A stretch of DNA of 64,000 nt from positions 64,159-128,158 of the forward strand of contig JAOUKT010000001.1 of the NCBI GenBank assembly GCA_029882395.1, given 5' to 3'. This document shows positions 40,457 to 50,199 of this stretch, one piece after another. The stretch's first letter is position 1. Each line of letters starts with the position of its first letter. This stretch comes from Gammaproteobacteria bacterium (lineage in GTDB: Bacteria; Pseudomonadota; Gammaproteobacteria; SZUA-229). The notes beneath the pieces are model-generated. The model worked only from the letters and a program-made list of their open reading frames with translations, was not told where the DNA came from and made no database searches. The position numbers were made by a program, and so were the translations under genes.

Positions 40457-41602
40457 TTAAATCGATATTTTATATAACATGTATTCATCATAACCCGTCA
40501 GTACTCTTACCATGCCCGATAACGCTGAATTAAGTTTCTCATCACCGCTGTCTACGCGCAACGCCCTCCCCATCAAACCGCGTATTTTTTCAGCTGTGGC
40601 CAAATAATGGATATTTTTGAGCCCGACCCTGCGAATAACTTCAGGGCTAAACTGCTGGTTACCGCGTCCAAATACTATGCCCTGACCGCCTATCACTGTG
40701 ACTATTATACGCGCCTCTGCGGCAGAATACTGATCCATATATTGTAAAATCTGTTGTTCGGTTAAATCACTGCCAACCAGTTGCTGATTGATGACAAGGT
40801 CAATTCCCAGCAGGGTATTTTCCAGCCCTAACTCTTGCATAATCGCCGCCGGTGTTGAGCCTGAGCCAATAAAATACAAAACATCCGGCTGCATCTGCTC
40901 AATCACCGTCAGCGCAATGTTTTGTAATGCCAGTGATTCATGCTCGACACCGCCTTCTTTAAGCGCCTGCATGTGTTGATTATCCTGTGGCACCCATAAT
41001 CCGCCATAACGCCGGGCTTTAACAACGCCATCACGAAACGCAACCTCGTCAATATCCATGACGTCAGCTTCTACCAGCCTCGCGGCTTTACCCCTGATGA
41101 TTGATGCCACTAATTCACCGGCATGTAGCGGCGATACAGCATAGACGGCGGAATGAATTTTACAACCCGCAGGAATGCCAACAACCGACACCGAGTCCAG
41201 CGCATTGAGCGCTGATAAGGCATTATAGATGTCGCGTGCGGTGCCATCGCCACCGGCAAACATCAACAGATCAACTTTAGCTTTGACCATCATCTCAACG
41301 GCATGACGAGTGTCCAGCGGCTCGGTTTGTTCAGTCTCAGGGCGCATCACCAGACGATAGTTCAGACCGGCCTCTTCTGCCGCCTCTTGTCCCATAGTGC
41401 CCGCCACAGTGAGCACTTCAAATAACGCTTTTAACGCCGATAATGGCTGCAAGGCCTGCAAGCTCCGAGCCCCGGCCAGGGCTATTGCTCCCTGCTCAAA
41501 AGCGGCCTCGCGGATAACCTTGCCATCACTGCCTTTCAAGCCTAGCCGGCCACCAATACCCGCCACAGGATTAACAATTAAACCCAGTTTAAACAAGGAC
41601 AT
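40457..41602 (-). CDS. ATP-NAD kinase-like protein (AcoX type)
   Basis: 381 residues. The nucleotide-binding motif FAGGDGTARDIYNAL (about 114-128) is the GGDG motif of NAD/diacylglycerol kinases, and GLIVNPVAGIGGRLGLKGSD opens the protein as in the AcoX/ATP-NAD-kinase-like family. Members are long compared with NadK and their true substrate is uncertain. It is probably co-transcribed with apeB and divergent from ispG. I would not call it the essential NadK. Confidence 0.83.
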   Translation of the reverse strand: MSLFKLGLIVNPVAGIGGRLGLKGSDGKVIREAAFEQGAIALAGARSLQALQPLSALKALFEVLTVAGTMGQEAAEEAGLNYRLVMRPETEQTEPLDTRHAVEMMVKAKVDLLMFAGGDGTARDIYNALSALNALDSVSVVGIPAGCKIHSAVYAVSPLHAGELVASIIRGKAARLVEADVMDIDEVAFRDGVVKARRYGGLWVPQDNQHMQALKEGGVEHESLALQNIALTVIEQMQPDVLYFIGSGSTPAAIMQELGLENTLLGIDLVINQQLVGSDLTEQQILQYMDQYSAAEARIIVTVIGGQGIVFGRGNQQFSPEVIRRVGLKNIHYLATAEKIRGLMGRALRVDSGDEKLNSALSGMVRVLTGYDEYMLYKISI

Positions 41603-41607
41603 ACTAC

Positions 41608-41645
41608 AGAGATCTCTAACTAACTATGGATGATAGTGGTATCAT
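41608..41645. promoter_or_regulatory. Two dyads in the ispG/NAD-kinase-like divergent region
   Basis: AGAGATCTCT (41608-41617) is a perfect 10-bp palindrome, and ATGATA-GTGG-TATCAT (41630-41645) a perfect 6-bp inverted repeat. Both lie in the 89-base gap between divergent starts. They are candidate operator sites; no matching regulator is known to me. Confidence 0.3.
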
Positions 41646-41691
41646 ACACCGGCTTACAATTAATCTGCGAATTCTGCTGAGTCAAACATAC

Positions 41692-42924
41692 ATGAATTTC
41701 GAAAATGCCTTTAAAATACGACGTCACTGCCATCGTGTACAGATTGATCATGTCACCGTAGGTGGAGATGCTCCGGTGGTGATTCAGTCGATGACGAATA
41801 CCGATACAGCCGATATTGCCGCCACAGTCAAACAAATCGCGGAGCTGGCCGAAGCCGGTTCAGAGCTGGTTCGCATCACCGTCAATACATCGGATGCCGC
41901 TGCCGCGGTGCCAGAAATCCGCCAACAACTTAATGCCATGGGCTGCCATGTGCCATTGATTGGTGATTTTCATTTCAATGGCCACAAACTGCTGACTCAG
42001 CACCCAGCCTGTGCAGAAGCCTTGTCGAAATACCGAATTAACCCCGGCAATGTTGGCCGTGGTAAAAAACGCGATGAACAGTTTGCTACCATGATTGAGT
42101 TTGCGATCAAATACAACAAGGCGGTGCGCATTGGCGTCAACTGGGGCAGCATGGATCAGGAGCTACTGGCCAGGCTAATGGATGAGAACGCCCAGTCAGC
42201 TGAGCCGGCCGAGCCTAAAGATGTCATGTTTGAAACCGTGATTCGCTCGGCTCTTGATAGCGCCGAAAAAGCCGAAGAGCTGGGTCTTGCCGCTGATAAA
42301 ATCGTGCTTTCATGCAAAATGAGTGCGGTGCAGGATTTAATCGTCGTCTATCGTGAAATGGCCAAACGCTGTCAGTACGCGCTGCACCTGGGATTAACCG
42401 AGGCCGGCATGGGCTCCAAAGGTATTGTCGCCTCCAGCGCCGCATTAAGCGTGTTGTTGCATGACGGTATCGGTGACACCATCAGGATTTCACTTACCCC
42501 TGAACCCGGTGCAGGCCGTGAAAAAGAAGTGATTGTTGGCCAGGAAATTTTACAGACCATGGGGCTCAGAGCCTTCGTGCCCCTGGTGACAGCCTGCCCC
42601 GGTTGCGGCCGAACCACCAGCACCTACTTCCAGACACTGGCTGAAAACATTCAGAACTATGTTCGCGAGCAGATGCCCAGCTGGCGTGAGCGATACACAG
42701 GCGTCGAGCACATGTCAGTTGCCGTCATGGGCTGTGTTGTCAATGGTCCCGGAGAAAGCAAACACGCCAATATCGGCATCAGCCTGCCAGGCAATGGTGA
42801 AAAGCCCGTCGCCCCCGTGTATGAGGATGGGGTTAAAACGGTAACCCTGAAAGGTGATCATATCAGCCAGCAATTTCAGCAAATGGTTGATGACTATATT
42901 GAACGAACTTACGAAAAACTCTGA
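41692..42924 (+). CDS. ispG: 4-hydroxy-3-methylbut-2-en-1-yl diphosphate synthase IspG
   Basis: 410 residues. A [4Fe-4S] enzyme of the MEP isoprenoid pathway; it reduces MEcPP to HMBPP. The TIM-barrel part opens [20 protein letters not shown]. The cluster ligands are in [14 protein letters not shown] and [13 protein letters not shown]. The protein is about 40 residues longer than E. coli IspG (372). Extra residues lie around the [20 protein letters not shown] region, like the longer form I associate with betaproteobacteria. I used the ATG at 41692; an upstream ATG at 41626 would add 22 residues unlike the family. Confidence 0.95.
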   Translation: MNFENAFKIRRHCHRVQIDHVTVGGDAPVVIQSMTNTDTADIAATVKQIAELAEAGSELVRITVNTSDAAAAVPEIRQQLNAMGCHVPLIGDFHFNGHKLLTQHPACAEALSKYRINPGNVGRGKKRDEQFATMIEFAIKYNKAVRIGVNWGSMDQELLARLMDENAQSAEPAEPKDVMFETVIRSALDSAEKAEELGLAADKIVLSCKMSAVQDLIVVYREMAKRCQYALHLGLTEAGMGSKGIVASSAALSVLLHDGIGDTIRISLTPEPGAGREKEVIVGQEILQTMGLRAFVPLVTACPGCGRTTSTYFQTLAENIQNYVREQMPSWRERYTGVEHMSVAVMGCVVNGPGESKHANIGISLPGNGEKPVAPVYEDGVKTVTLKGDHISQQFQQMVDDYIERTYEKL

Positions 42925-42978
42925 GCAAAACAGGCCGTCTATAAAATGGCGGCAGGTTAAAACAAAGTGCCCTTGTTT

Positions 42979-43347
42979 TTAATTCAATGTCCTTGAAAAA
43001 GCCACCTCTTCTCCCTGATCATAAACCAGGTCCAGCATCATATTGTCGCCATCGGCATCGGCACGGACTTCAGTCAGTCCCGCTTCTCGTGTTGCCAGAT
43101 AGGCACACGTCGCCACAATCATCTGCTCATTATTAGCGTCTATAGAATGTATCAGGGTCATGGCAACAAATTTGGCCCGGTCTTTGGCACCGGGTTGATC
43201 AATTTTTTCATCGCCGAGCATGAAACCCGCGTCCATATCTGAGTCCATTTTATCGAGATATTCTCTTTGTTTACCGGGCAGACGTTTATTGCGGTCATAT
43301 TCAATGATCGATTCATTATTGATATAGACAGTTAATTTATGGTTCAT
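42979..43347 (-). CDS. Conserved hypothetical protein
   Basis: 122 residues, acidic and soluble. The ATG at 43347 (MNHKLTVYINNESIIEYDRN) has GGAG six bases upstream. Visible features are KRLPGKQREYLDKMDSDMDA, MTLIHSIDANNEQMIVATCA and an acidic C-terminal strand part. No signal peptide, membrane helix or known catalytic motif is seen. It looks like a conserved gammaproteobacterial family of unknown role. It converges on ispG with a 54-base gap. Confidence 0.72.
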   Translation of the reverse strand: MNHKLTVYINNESIIEYDRNKRLPGKQREYLDKMDSDMDAGFMLGDEKIDQPGAKDRAKFVAMTLIHSIDANNEQMIVATCAYLATREAGLTEVRADADGDNMMLDLVYDQGEEVAFSRTLN

Positions 43348-43787
43348 CAGTATCTCCGGCACACATTGTATTAGCCGTGCATTATACAACAGCTGCGATG
43401 CAAAACAGAGCCGTTGTCAGCAGACAGCTAAAAAGCCTGCCAGACACCGATGCCCGGATATCAAACACCGTCGACTGTTTCACTTTTGAATCAGGGACTA
43501 TCAGCAGACATAGACTCTATGCCAGCGTGGGTTTGAAAATAAACACTTCTAAACGACTGCACTCAATGGACTAGCAATGCATAGCTGCAGCGTTCTTCAA
43601 AAGCTTTTAACCGTTAAAGCAAAAACGGCCGCATTATTGTGCAAGCTATTGAAGTCATCATAGAAAAAGAAGATGATAGGCACTGGCGCAATTTTGTAAC
43701 GCGTACTGAAAGACGATGAAACTGAGTTTGGCCGCCTACTCATCTAAAGCGGGTACTGACGCCAAATTCATACAAAGGGACTTGAAA
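43348..43787. other. Intergenic region without a supported gene
   Basis: 440 bases between two divergent genes. A 65-codon plus-strand ORF (43377-43574) has no ribosome site and no recognisable sequence, so I treat it as chance. No tRNA, terminator or strong promoter could be identified. The Shine-Dalgarno sequence (AGGGA) of the following thioredoxin-fold gene is at 43776-43780. Confidence 0.6.
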
Positions 43788-44048
43788 ATGAAAATACAGG
43801 TTTATATGACAGCCATCTGCCCCCGCTGCCTTTATATCTCAAGGGTACTCAAAGAACTCAACCAGACTCACCCTGAGCTCGATATTGAATATATCGAAAT
43901 GCTGACCGATTTCAAACGCTTTTCAAAAGCCGGTATCAAGATATTCCCGGCCATTGTCATCGGTAATGATATGCGAGCCTGGATCATGCCTAAGAAAAGC
44001 GAGATTGTTGAGTTTGTCGAGCAATCTATCGCCACCGTTGCAGACTGA
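43788..44048 (+). CDS. Thioredoxin-fold protein with CPRC motif
   Basis: 86 residues: MKIQVYMTAICPRCLYISRV with C11 and C14, and FKRFSKAGIKIFPAIVIGND, which supplies a cis-Pro-like segment (FPA). Size and motif fit small glutaredoxin/thioredoxin-like redox proteins. AGGGA lies seven bases upstream of the ATG at 43788, deciding the start over a longer in-frame ORF. It is likely a cytosolic thiol-disulfide or metal-binding protein; the partner is unknown. Confidence 0.75.
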   Translation: MKIQVYMTAICPRCLYISRVLKELNQTHPELDIEYIEMLTDFKRFSKAGIKIFPAIVIGNDMRAWIMPKKSEIVEFVEQSIATVAD

Positions 44049-44197
44049 GAGCATCAGTCCCGAGACCTTTAACCACAACAATTTTTCTGTTTTGTGCTGA
44101 CTCGCGTTTTATCTGCACCATGCAAACCGGTACAGTCAAAAAACGGTGGTCACTGAGGCGCAGATGGTCAGCAACAGACAGATTTTATTAGCCCGGT

Positions 44198-46486
44198 TTA
44201 TTCGTCATTCACTTTCAGATCTTTAGTTGAAATATTATGCAGGTGCAGGTCACGTTGCGGGAACGGGATCTCGATATTGTTTTCTCTGAATGCTTTTTCG
44301 ATTGCAAAATTCAGATCACTAATCACTGAAACGCGTTGATCAATATTCACAATATGGCAGCGTAACTCAAAGTCCAGTGAGCTTTCACCAAATGCCAGGA
44401 AATAGACCTGAATCTCGCGACTCTGGTCATCTTTTATCACTTCTGCATGCGAAGCCGCGAGCGCCAGCAGCAAGCTTTTTACTTTCTCTGTATCCGTACC
44501 GTATGCCACTCCCACCGGTACTTTTATCCTTCCCCTGGTATCCCGCAGCATCCAGTTAGTCACCTGACCTGAAATCAGTTCCGAATTCGGCACAATGACA
44601 TCTGCTCTGTCGAAGGTCTGAATCTGTGTCGAGCGAATGCGAATTTTTCTGACATAACCTTCAGTAGCGCCAACCTCAATCCAGTCACCTGTTTTAACAG
44701 GACGTTCAAGTAAAAGAATAATACCCGAGACAAAATTATTTACGATATTCTGCAGGCCAAAACCAATACCAAGCGACAGCGCACCGGCTATAATCGCAAG
44801 GTTAGAAAAATCAAGACCGGCAATACCCAGCGATATAATAGCGGAGAGGATAACACCGGTATAGCCACTGATGGACACTATCGCCTCTCTAGCCCCTCTT
44901 TCGATCTGTGTCTCAGGCAGCCATTTTTTTTCCAGACGGTTCTTAAACCAGCCACTGAAAGATAATAACAAAGCCAGGCTGGCTACCGCGATTATAATGC
45001 GCGAGGGCGTGATTCTTAATGAGCCGATCGTGAAACCATCGATAACATAATGCTGCACTTCATTAATCGCCGTATCTGACAATCCCCAGATACGCAATAC
45101 GGCATAACCGACAACAAACCAGAGACCAATATTGATGATTACCTGCAACCAGAGGATGCCGGGGAAATGTTCCTGCCCATGCAGACCAAATAACTTTCTG
45201 ATCGAGCGGTGCCAGGGCTGAGTACCGTGCTTTAGGCCGTAAAACATATCCTTAAACAGTAGCTGCGTCAGGTATAAAAACCCAAGCATGATACTGGTTC
45301 CAAACAGTACCCTCAAAGACTGAACGGAAAGGTTTCTGAAACCGGCAAGCTCGACAGTTAAAATAGCGATCAGCACAATATGTATGGTGAATTTCAACCA
45401 GAACATATGCTGGAATCGCGGTAAGCCACCCAGCAATCTGATCAGCCATAAAATACCGGCAATAAAGAAAACGGCATAAACTTCGCGGCCAAATAACAAG
45501 ACATTTTCCGGCAGACTTTTTGCGATAATAGTGGCAAAAAACAGGTAACCGATAAAAATCAGCGTTAACAATACTTTAAGATTAACAGCCAGTGACTGCA
45601 TCAGTTTTTTCGGCATTTTGAAAATATGGCTGGCAGGTTTGCAGGGGGCAAATAACACATGAATAACACATAACAAAATAAAATATACCGGCAAACCATA
45701 AGCCAGCATGCTAACAAACGGAATAGTGCTTGCTTTATGCGTTACCGTATAGGCAAAAAATGAAGCCATGACGCTGATTAATATATGCGGCAGAAAATGC
45801 GCCAGGGTCGACATCAACGCGCGATTGAAATATTCAGAAAAACTCTTAATGTAGGTCACACGCTGCAGGTCAGTTAATATGTTTTTTCTGATCGAGCTGG
45901 CGAACCAGTATATGGCAGCGGCAAAGAGCAGAAAAAATAGCGCGTTAGTTAGCGAAAAAAGAGACAGCCCGCTGTTGGTAACAACAAATTCACGACTGGC
46001 TTTAAACCAGACCGCTGGCTGGTCAATATTTTTTTCCAGAATATCAACAACAGTCATTCCCCTGGCAAATAACCTGGCCGCGGTTATTTTTTTATATTCC
46101 AGATTGACAGTATTTAACAGTTCTTCACTCTGCAATAACAGCAGACGACATTTGGACAGTTGTTTCTCAAGGTCTGAGTGTTCTTTTTTTAACTCGTTCC
46201 TTTTACGCGACACATCACCAGGCTCGCCTTTAACAACCTCACCCAGAGACTCCATATCCTGTTTCAGTTTAGTGATCTGCTGCGTTTTCTCCTCGATGCA
46301 GCCCTGCGCCTGTTGTTTAGCCTCTGATAATATAACCGTCCATTTTTTGAATAGCTTTTCATTAAGCCCTGTTTTATTAAGCTGCTTTTCCAGTTTCAGT
46401 ACAGCCTTACCCGTATCATTGATACTGGTTTCGCACAGTGCCGGAACTGAAACCGTCAACAGCAGCAATATAATGAATAAACGCAT
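44198..46486 (-). CDS. Large MscS-family mechanosensitive channel
   Basis: 762 residues. A signal-like N-terminus (RLFIILLLLTVSVPALCETS) precedes a periplasmic coiled coil (about 22-140), then several extra membrane helices (about 170-500), and a C-terminal MscS core with the Gly/Ala-rich pore helix (NLAIIAGALSLGIGFGLQNI, NNFVSGIILLLERPVKTGDW) and cytoplasmic beta domain. This is the MscK/YjeP-like long architecture. It protects cells during hypo-osmotic shock. AAGG lies six bases before the ATG at 46486. Confidence 0.92.
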   Translation of the reverse strand: MRLFIILLLLTVSVPALCETSINDTGKAVLKLEKQLNKTGLNEKLFKKWTVILSEAKQQAQGCIEEKTQQITKLKQDMESLGEVVKGEPGDVSRKRNELKKEHSDLEKQLSKCRLLLLQSEELLNTVNLEYKKITAARLFARGMTVVDILEKNIDQPAVWFKASREFVVTNSGLSLFSLTNALFFLLFAAAIYWFASSIRKNILTDLQRVTYIKSFSEYFNRALMSTLAHFLPHILISVMASFFAYTVTHKASTIPFVSMLAYGLPVYFILLCVIHVLFAPCKPASHIFKMPKKLMQSLAVNLKVLLTLIFIGYLFFATIIAKSLPENVLLFGREVYAVFFIAGILWLIRLLGGLPRFQHMFWLKFTIHIVLIAILTVELAGFRNLSVQSLRVLFGTSIMLGFLYLTQLLFKDMFYGLKHGTQPWHRSIRKLFGLHGQEHFPGILWLQVIINIGLWFVVGYAVLRIWGLSDTAINEVQHYVIDGFTIGSLRITPSRIIIAVASLALLLSFSGWFKNRLEKKWLPETQIERGAREAIVSISGYTGVILSAIISLGIAGLDFSNLAIIAGALSLGIGFGLQNIVNNFVSGIILLLERPVKTGDWIEVGATEGYVRKIRIRSTQIQTFDRADVIVPNSELISGQVTNWMLRDTRGRIKVPVGVAYGTDTEKVKSLLLALAASHAEVIKDDQSREIQVYFLAFGESSLDFELRCHIVNIDQRVSVISDLNFAIEKAFRENNIEIPFPQRDLHLHNISTKDLKVNDE

Positions 46487-46548
46487 AGATAACCTTATCA
46501 GTAGGAAATGTGTCAAAAGCCTGAAACGAAAAGGCCTCGTCTTTTTAT

Positions 46549-47115
46549 TTAATATTTAAGCGCATGCCAGAATGATCTGACATCTGCACGTTCGTGTTTC
46601 ATGATGACCGTAATCAGTATCTCTTCCATTGCCGCTATCACCGAGACAAAGGCAGCCAGATATAAGGGCCACCGCGCCCAGCCCATAAAAACAATGATAT
46701 ATGAAACCACGGTAATAAATACCGCTATTTTTACAGACCAGGTATGGTAACTGGTCAGTCTGTGGAATTTTATCAGGCCGAATAATACCGGTGTTGCAAA
46801 ACTCAGGATAATCGCCACTACGTAGACAAGTTCCTGTTTAATAATTTCCGGCCATAACCACCAGGCAGCAATCGCCAGCGTGGTATATATGACAAAGTCC
46901 CCCCAGCTGTCCAGATGTGATCCCAGTTCAGTGATCATGTTTAAACGTCGTGCCAGATAACCATCCAGCACGTCCGTGAACAAAGTAAATAACAAGACGA
47001 TAAAATAGGTTGTGACGTATTGGTGATGGGCTAACAGCAGTAACAGCGGCGCCATCAAGACCCGGATTATACTGATGATATTGGGTGGGTTTAAGAAATC
47101 TTGTTTTTCAATCAT
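46549..47115 (-). CDS. CDP-alcohol phosphatidyltransferase family protein
   Basis: 188 residues, five or six membrane helices. The CDP-AP signature is complete: D48-x2-D51-G52-x2-A55-R56, then G65-x3-D69-x3-D73. It transfers a CDP-linked lipid head or phosphatidyl group to an alcohol; PgsA-like (glycerol phosphate) and cardiolipin-like substrates are both possible. The gene upstream on the same strand (41-base gap) encodes a CDP-archaeol-synthase-like cytidylyltransferase, so the pair could carry out CDP-lipid formation followed by transfer. Confidence 0.9.
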   Translation of the reverse strand: MIEKQDFLNPPNIISIIRVLMAPLLLLLAHHQYVTTYFIVLLFTLFTDVLDGYLARRLNMITELGSHLDSWGDFVIYTTLAIAAWWLWPEIIKQELVYVVAIILSFATPVLFGLIKFHRLTSYHTWSVKIAVFITVVSYIIVFMGWARWPLYLAAFVSVIAAMEEILITVIMKHERADVRSFWHALKY

Positions 47116-47156
47116 GCCAGGGCACCTCTTAACCAGCCTGTGATGAAGCTGGCTGA

Positions 47157-47636
47157 CTAATATGGTTTTTTTCTAACGCCAAACCTGAACAACACAATTG
47201 ACAAAGCCATTTCTATGATAATAAATATTACTATTATTCCAATGACTTGTATCAATTCCAGGTCATAAACAAGCATACAAAACATTGCCGGCAAGAGCGA
47301 CTCAGGCACCTGGTCGAGCAATAAAAATTGTGAACTTGATGGCTTTTTTAAACGCCGTTTAATAAAACTCGAGAGCAGATCACCGGCCATGGATAACGCA
47401 GCAATCATCAGGCCAAAATAAACAGAATAACCCAAGAACAAAGACAACACCGATGTCATCACTAGCGATGCAAAAAGTCCGCGCCAGGTTTTTGTTTCTC
47501 CAAAAAGATACTGCTGATCCCTTAACCTGTAATACAGATCAACAGGCAATGACTGACGATGAGAAAACAGATAACTCGCAAAAACAGGCGCACCATTTGC
47601 GACCAGAATTAATATAAGACTATTTAATGTATCCAT
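47157..47636 (-). CDS. CDP-archaeol synthase-like (CarS/DUF46) membrane protein
   Basis: 159 residues, four or five membrane helices. It resembles the CarS family (PF01864): FGETKTWRGLFASLV, then MAGDLLSSFIKRRLKKPSSS and LLDQVPESLLPAM. In archaea CarS makes CDP-archaeol from CTP and digeranylgeranylglyceryl phosphate; it is related to CdsA. Bacterial homologues exist but their substrates are mostly untested. Placement directly before a CDP-alcohol phosphatidyltransferase gene supports a lipid role. Confidence 0.8.
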   Translation of the reverse strand: MDTLNSLILILVANGAPVFASYLFSHRQSLPVDLYYRLRDQQYLFGETKTWRGLFASLVMTSVLSLFLGYSVYFGLMIAALSMAGDLLSSFIKRRLKKPSSSQFLLLDQVPESLLPAMFCMLVYDLELIQVIGIIVIFIIIEMALSIVLFRFGVRKKPY

Positions 47637-47709
47637 TCTCTGTTTGACACCTGTGGTTGCATAACAGACCGGGGCTGTCCCGCCGGTTTTTTCCTTTTCC
47701 TGGACCTGT

Positions 47710-50199
47710 CTAGTACCTCAGCGACTTCACAGGCGACTGTTGGGTGATGTTTTTCATGTATAAACGGCTGATCATCAGAATCAAGAACATGGATATTAGC
47801 GGGCCCGTTAGCCATAAGCCGGTATGTAACTCAAACTCCAAAGCAAACACATTGTTATACAGCAGGTAAGCAATGATCTCGGTACCGGATATAGCAAGCA
47901 AGCCAGAGAACAGCCCGAGTAAACTAAACTCGGATAAATGACTTCGCCTGAGGAAAGATTTCTTCGCCCCCAGAGTCCTCATAATAACAGCCGAATGCAG
48001 TCGTTCATCCATGCTCGATTGCATGGCAGCGACCAGCACCATCATGCCGGCCATCAATACGAAGAGCATGACATATTCGACGGCCCGGGTTACCTGCTGC
48101 ATTATTTGTTTAACCTGCTGCATGATGGCATCGATTTCAAGCACGGTCAGAGTCGGAAACTGAGCAATCAGCTGGTTTAATATCTTTTTTTGTGCCGGCT
48201 CAATATAAAAACTACTGATATAACTGACAGGGAAACCGTCTAACGCTGATGGCGGAAATATCACATAAAAATTAGGCTGGAATGAATCCCACTGCACCGA
48301 ACGAATGCTCTGAATACTGGCAACGATGCGCTGATCCGCCACTTTAAACGTGAGACTGTCGCCAATGCCAACCTGGAGCCGGCTGGCCAGTCCTTTTTCA
48401 ATCGAAATAACCGCCTTGCCGGCCTGCTGCTGTTGCCACCACTGCCCGGAAATCAGCTTATTGTTCGTTTGCAACTGCGATGTCCATGACAGGTTAAGCT
48501 CCCTTTTTAATGACTCATCACGTTTTGTTTTATCATCGACTACTGCCATCACATCTATGCCGTTGATTTCTGTAATGCGGCCCCTGACCATGGGATAGAG
48601 GCCCTCATTATCAAGCAAATGCTGACTGAAAAACTGTTGCACGGCCTGCACTTCATCAGACTGTATATTAATCACAAAATGGTTAGGCGCTTTATCCGGA
48701 AGCTGGCCCTGCCAGCGGCTGATCAAATCAGTTCTTAATAAATAAATTGTCATCAGAATCATTAACGACAGACCAAAGGCCAGCATCTGCAGCTGGTTTT
48801 CTTTCCGGTGTCTTATAATTTGCTGTAAGCCTGTCTTCCAGGGACCAGACAGCAAACCGACACTTGCTCGACTAAAAAAGATCAGTATAAATGAAATCAC
48901 GAATAAAATGCCGACACTAACAATAACGCCCAGCACTACTAATACTGTCAGTGTTAGCTGCCCCGACTGCCACCACATCAACAAAATGATACTGCTAACG
49001 GCCAGACCATAAACCAACAGCGAGCTGACCGGCAATGGCGTTATGTCCTGTCGCAACACCCTCAGCGGCGGCACTGATTTGAGCCGTAATAAAGCCGGCA
49101 AACTAAAGCCTGTCAGCGTCACGAAACCTGAAACAAAACCGGTCAATAGCGGGTATATGCCCGCTGACGGCAGGCCCGGGCCAAGAAAGTCTTTGAGTAT
49201 GAGTAACAAACCTTCTTGTGCCAGATAACCAATAAAGCAACCCAGCAGGCTGCCGATTGCAGCCAGAATTATTAATTGCAGGCTAAATATCTGAATGATA
49301 CTCTTTTGTGACGCACCCATACAGCGCATTAACGCCGACTGATCGAAATGCCGCTGGCCGTATCGGTTAGCGGTCATCGCAATCGCAATGCCCGACAACA
49401 TCACGCTCAGCATCGATGCGAGCGACAGATACTGTTCGGCTTTATCCATCGCTGAGTTAACCGCTGCCGAGCCTTCGGTACCACCAACCAGTTTCTGGCT
49501 GCTGGAGAGTTCAGGGCTTAGCCATTTCTCAAACGTCTTGCGGTGGCTCAACTGACCGGCAAAACCGGCGAGGTAAGTGACCCGGCTACCCGGCTGAATA
49601 ATGCCGGTTTTTTCAACATCCTGAATATTCATCAGCAAACGAGGCGCAATCACCATAAAGCTGCTGGCCTGACCCGGGTCGTATTTTAAAACCGCGCCTA
49701 CTTTTAGCTGTGTTTCACCGAGCTCAATACTATCGCCTAACGACAAGTCCAGCAAACTAAACAAACGAGGTGCCAGCCACACTTCACCTGCAGCCGGGCC
49801 ATAGCCAACCGCATGTTCCTCGCCGTACAGTACTGTGGATATTTTAATCTGACTTAATAATGGATAGTGTTGATCCACCGCTTTAATATGCGTTAGCTGA
49901 AACTCATCATTGGCGACAATAACACTTGAAAAGCTGATGCCAGTCGTCACCGATAAGCCGGCCCGTTTTGCTCTGTTGATAATGTCGGTATTAATTTCAA
50001 CGGGGCTTTGCAGTAGCAGATCAGCTCCCAAGAACTGCCCGGCCTGGTCTGTCATCGCCCGATCAATGCGCTGGGTAAAGATACCTATCGATGTCATACT
50101 GGCAACAGCTATTAATAACGCCATCACTAATATTTTCAGCTCACCGGCATGCCAGTCTCTTAACAACAATCGCCAGGCTAATAAAAAGTGGCTATGCAT
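47710..50199 (-). CDS. ybbP: FtsX-like ABC transporter permease YbbP
   Basis: 829 residues. Two FtsX-type halves, each with a large extracytoplasmic domain between helix 1 and a three-helix bundle, about ten helices in all (VMALLIAVASMTSIGIF near the start; IFSLQLIILAAIGSLLGCFI mid; C-terminal FLILMISRLYMKN). It forms an exporter or mechanotransducing complex with YbbA. The order tesA/ybbA-ybbP matches E. coli, so the symbol is positional as well as sequence-based. The ATG at 50199 overlaps ybbA by eight bases; one five codons earlier is open. Confidence 0.88.
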   Translation of the reverse strand: MHSHFLLAWRLLLRDWHAGELKILVMALLIAVASMTSIGIFTQRIDRAMTDQAGQFLGADLLLQSPVEINTDIINRAKRAGLSVTTGISFSSVIVANDEFQLTHIKAVDQHYPLLSQIKISTVLYGEEHAVGYGPAAGEVWLAPRLFSLLDLSLGDSIELGETQLKVGAVLKYDPGQASSFMVIAPRLLMNIQDVEKTGIIQPGSRVTYLAGFAGQLSHRKTFEKWLSPELSSSQKLVGGTEGSAAVNSAMDKAEQYLSLASMLSVMLSGIAIAMTANRYGQRHFDQSALMRCMGASQKSIIQIFSLQLIILAAIGSLLGCFIGYLAQEGLLLILKDFLGPGLPSAGIYPLLTGFVSGFVTLTGFSLPALLRLKSVPPLRVLRQDITPLPVSSLLVYGLAVSSIILLMWWQSGQLTLTVLVVLGVIVSVGILFVISFILIFFSRASVGLLSGPWKTGLQQIIRHRKENQLQMLAFGLSLMILMTIYLLRTDLISRWQGQLPDKAPNHFVINIQSDEVQAVQQFFSQHLLDNEGLYPMVRGRITEINGIDVMAVVDDKTKRDESLKRELNLSWTSQLQTNNKLISGQWWQQQQAGKAVISIEKGLASRLQVGIGDSLTFKVADQRIVASIQSIRSVQWDSFQPNFYVIFPPSALDGFPVSYISSFYIEPAQKKILNQLIAQFPTLTVLEIDAIMQQVKQIMQQVTRAVEYVMLFVLMAGMMVLVAAMQSSMDERLHSAVIMRTLGAKKSFLRRSHLSEFSLLGLFSGLLAISGTEIIAYLLYNNVFALEFELHTGLWLTGPLISMFLILMISRLYMKNITQQSPVKSLRY

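Noticed and set aside
40457-41602. Essential NAD kinase NadK
   Set aside because: The protein is about 80 residues too long and its N-terminal and C-terminal segments match the AcoX-type family; only the GGDG motif is shared.
43377-43574. 65-codon ORF in the gap before the thioredoxin-fold gene
   Set aside because: No Shine-Dalgarno sequence, odd composition and no similarity to known proteins.
45879-46559. 226-codon plus-strand ORF antisense to the MscS-type gene
   Set aside because: It lies on the opposite strand of a clear 762-residue channel. Its Ser/Leu/Asn-rich composition is a shadow of the hydrophobic and coiled-coil coding strand, and no ribosome site is present.
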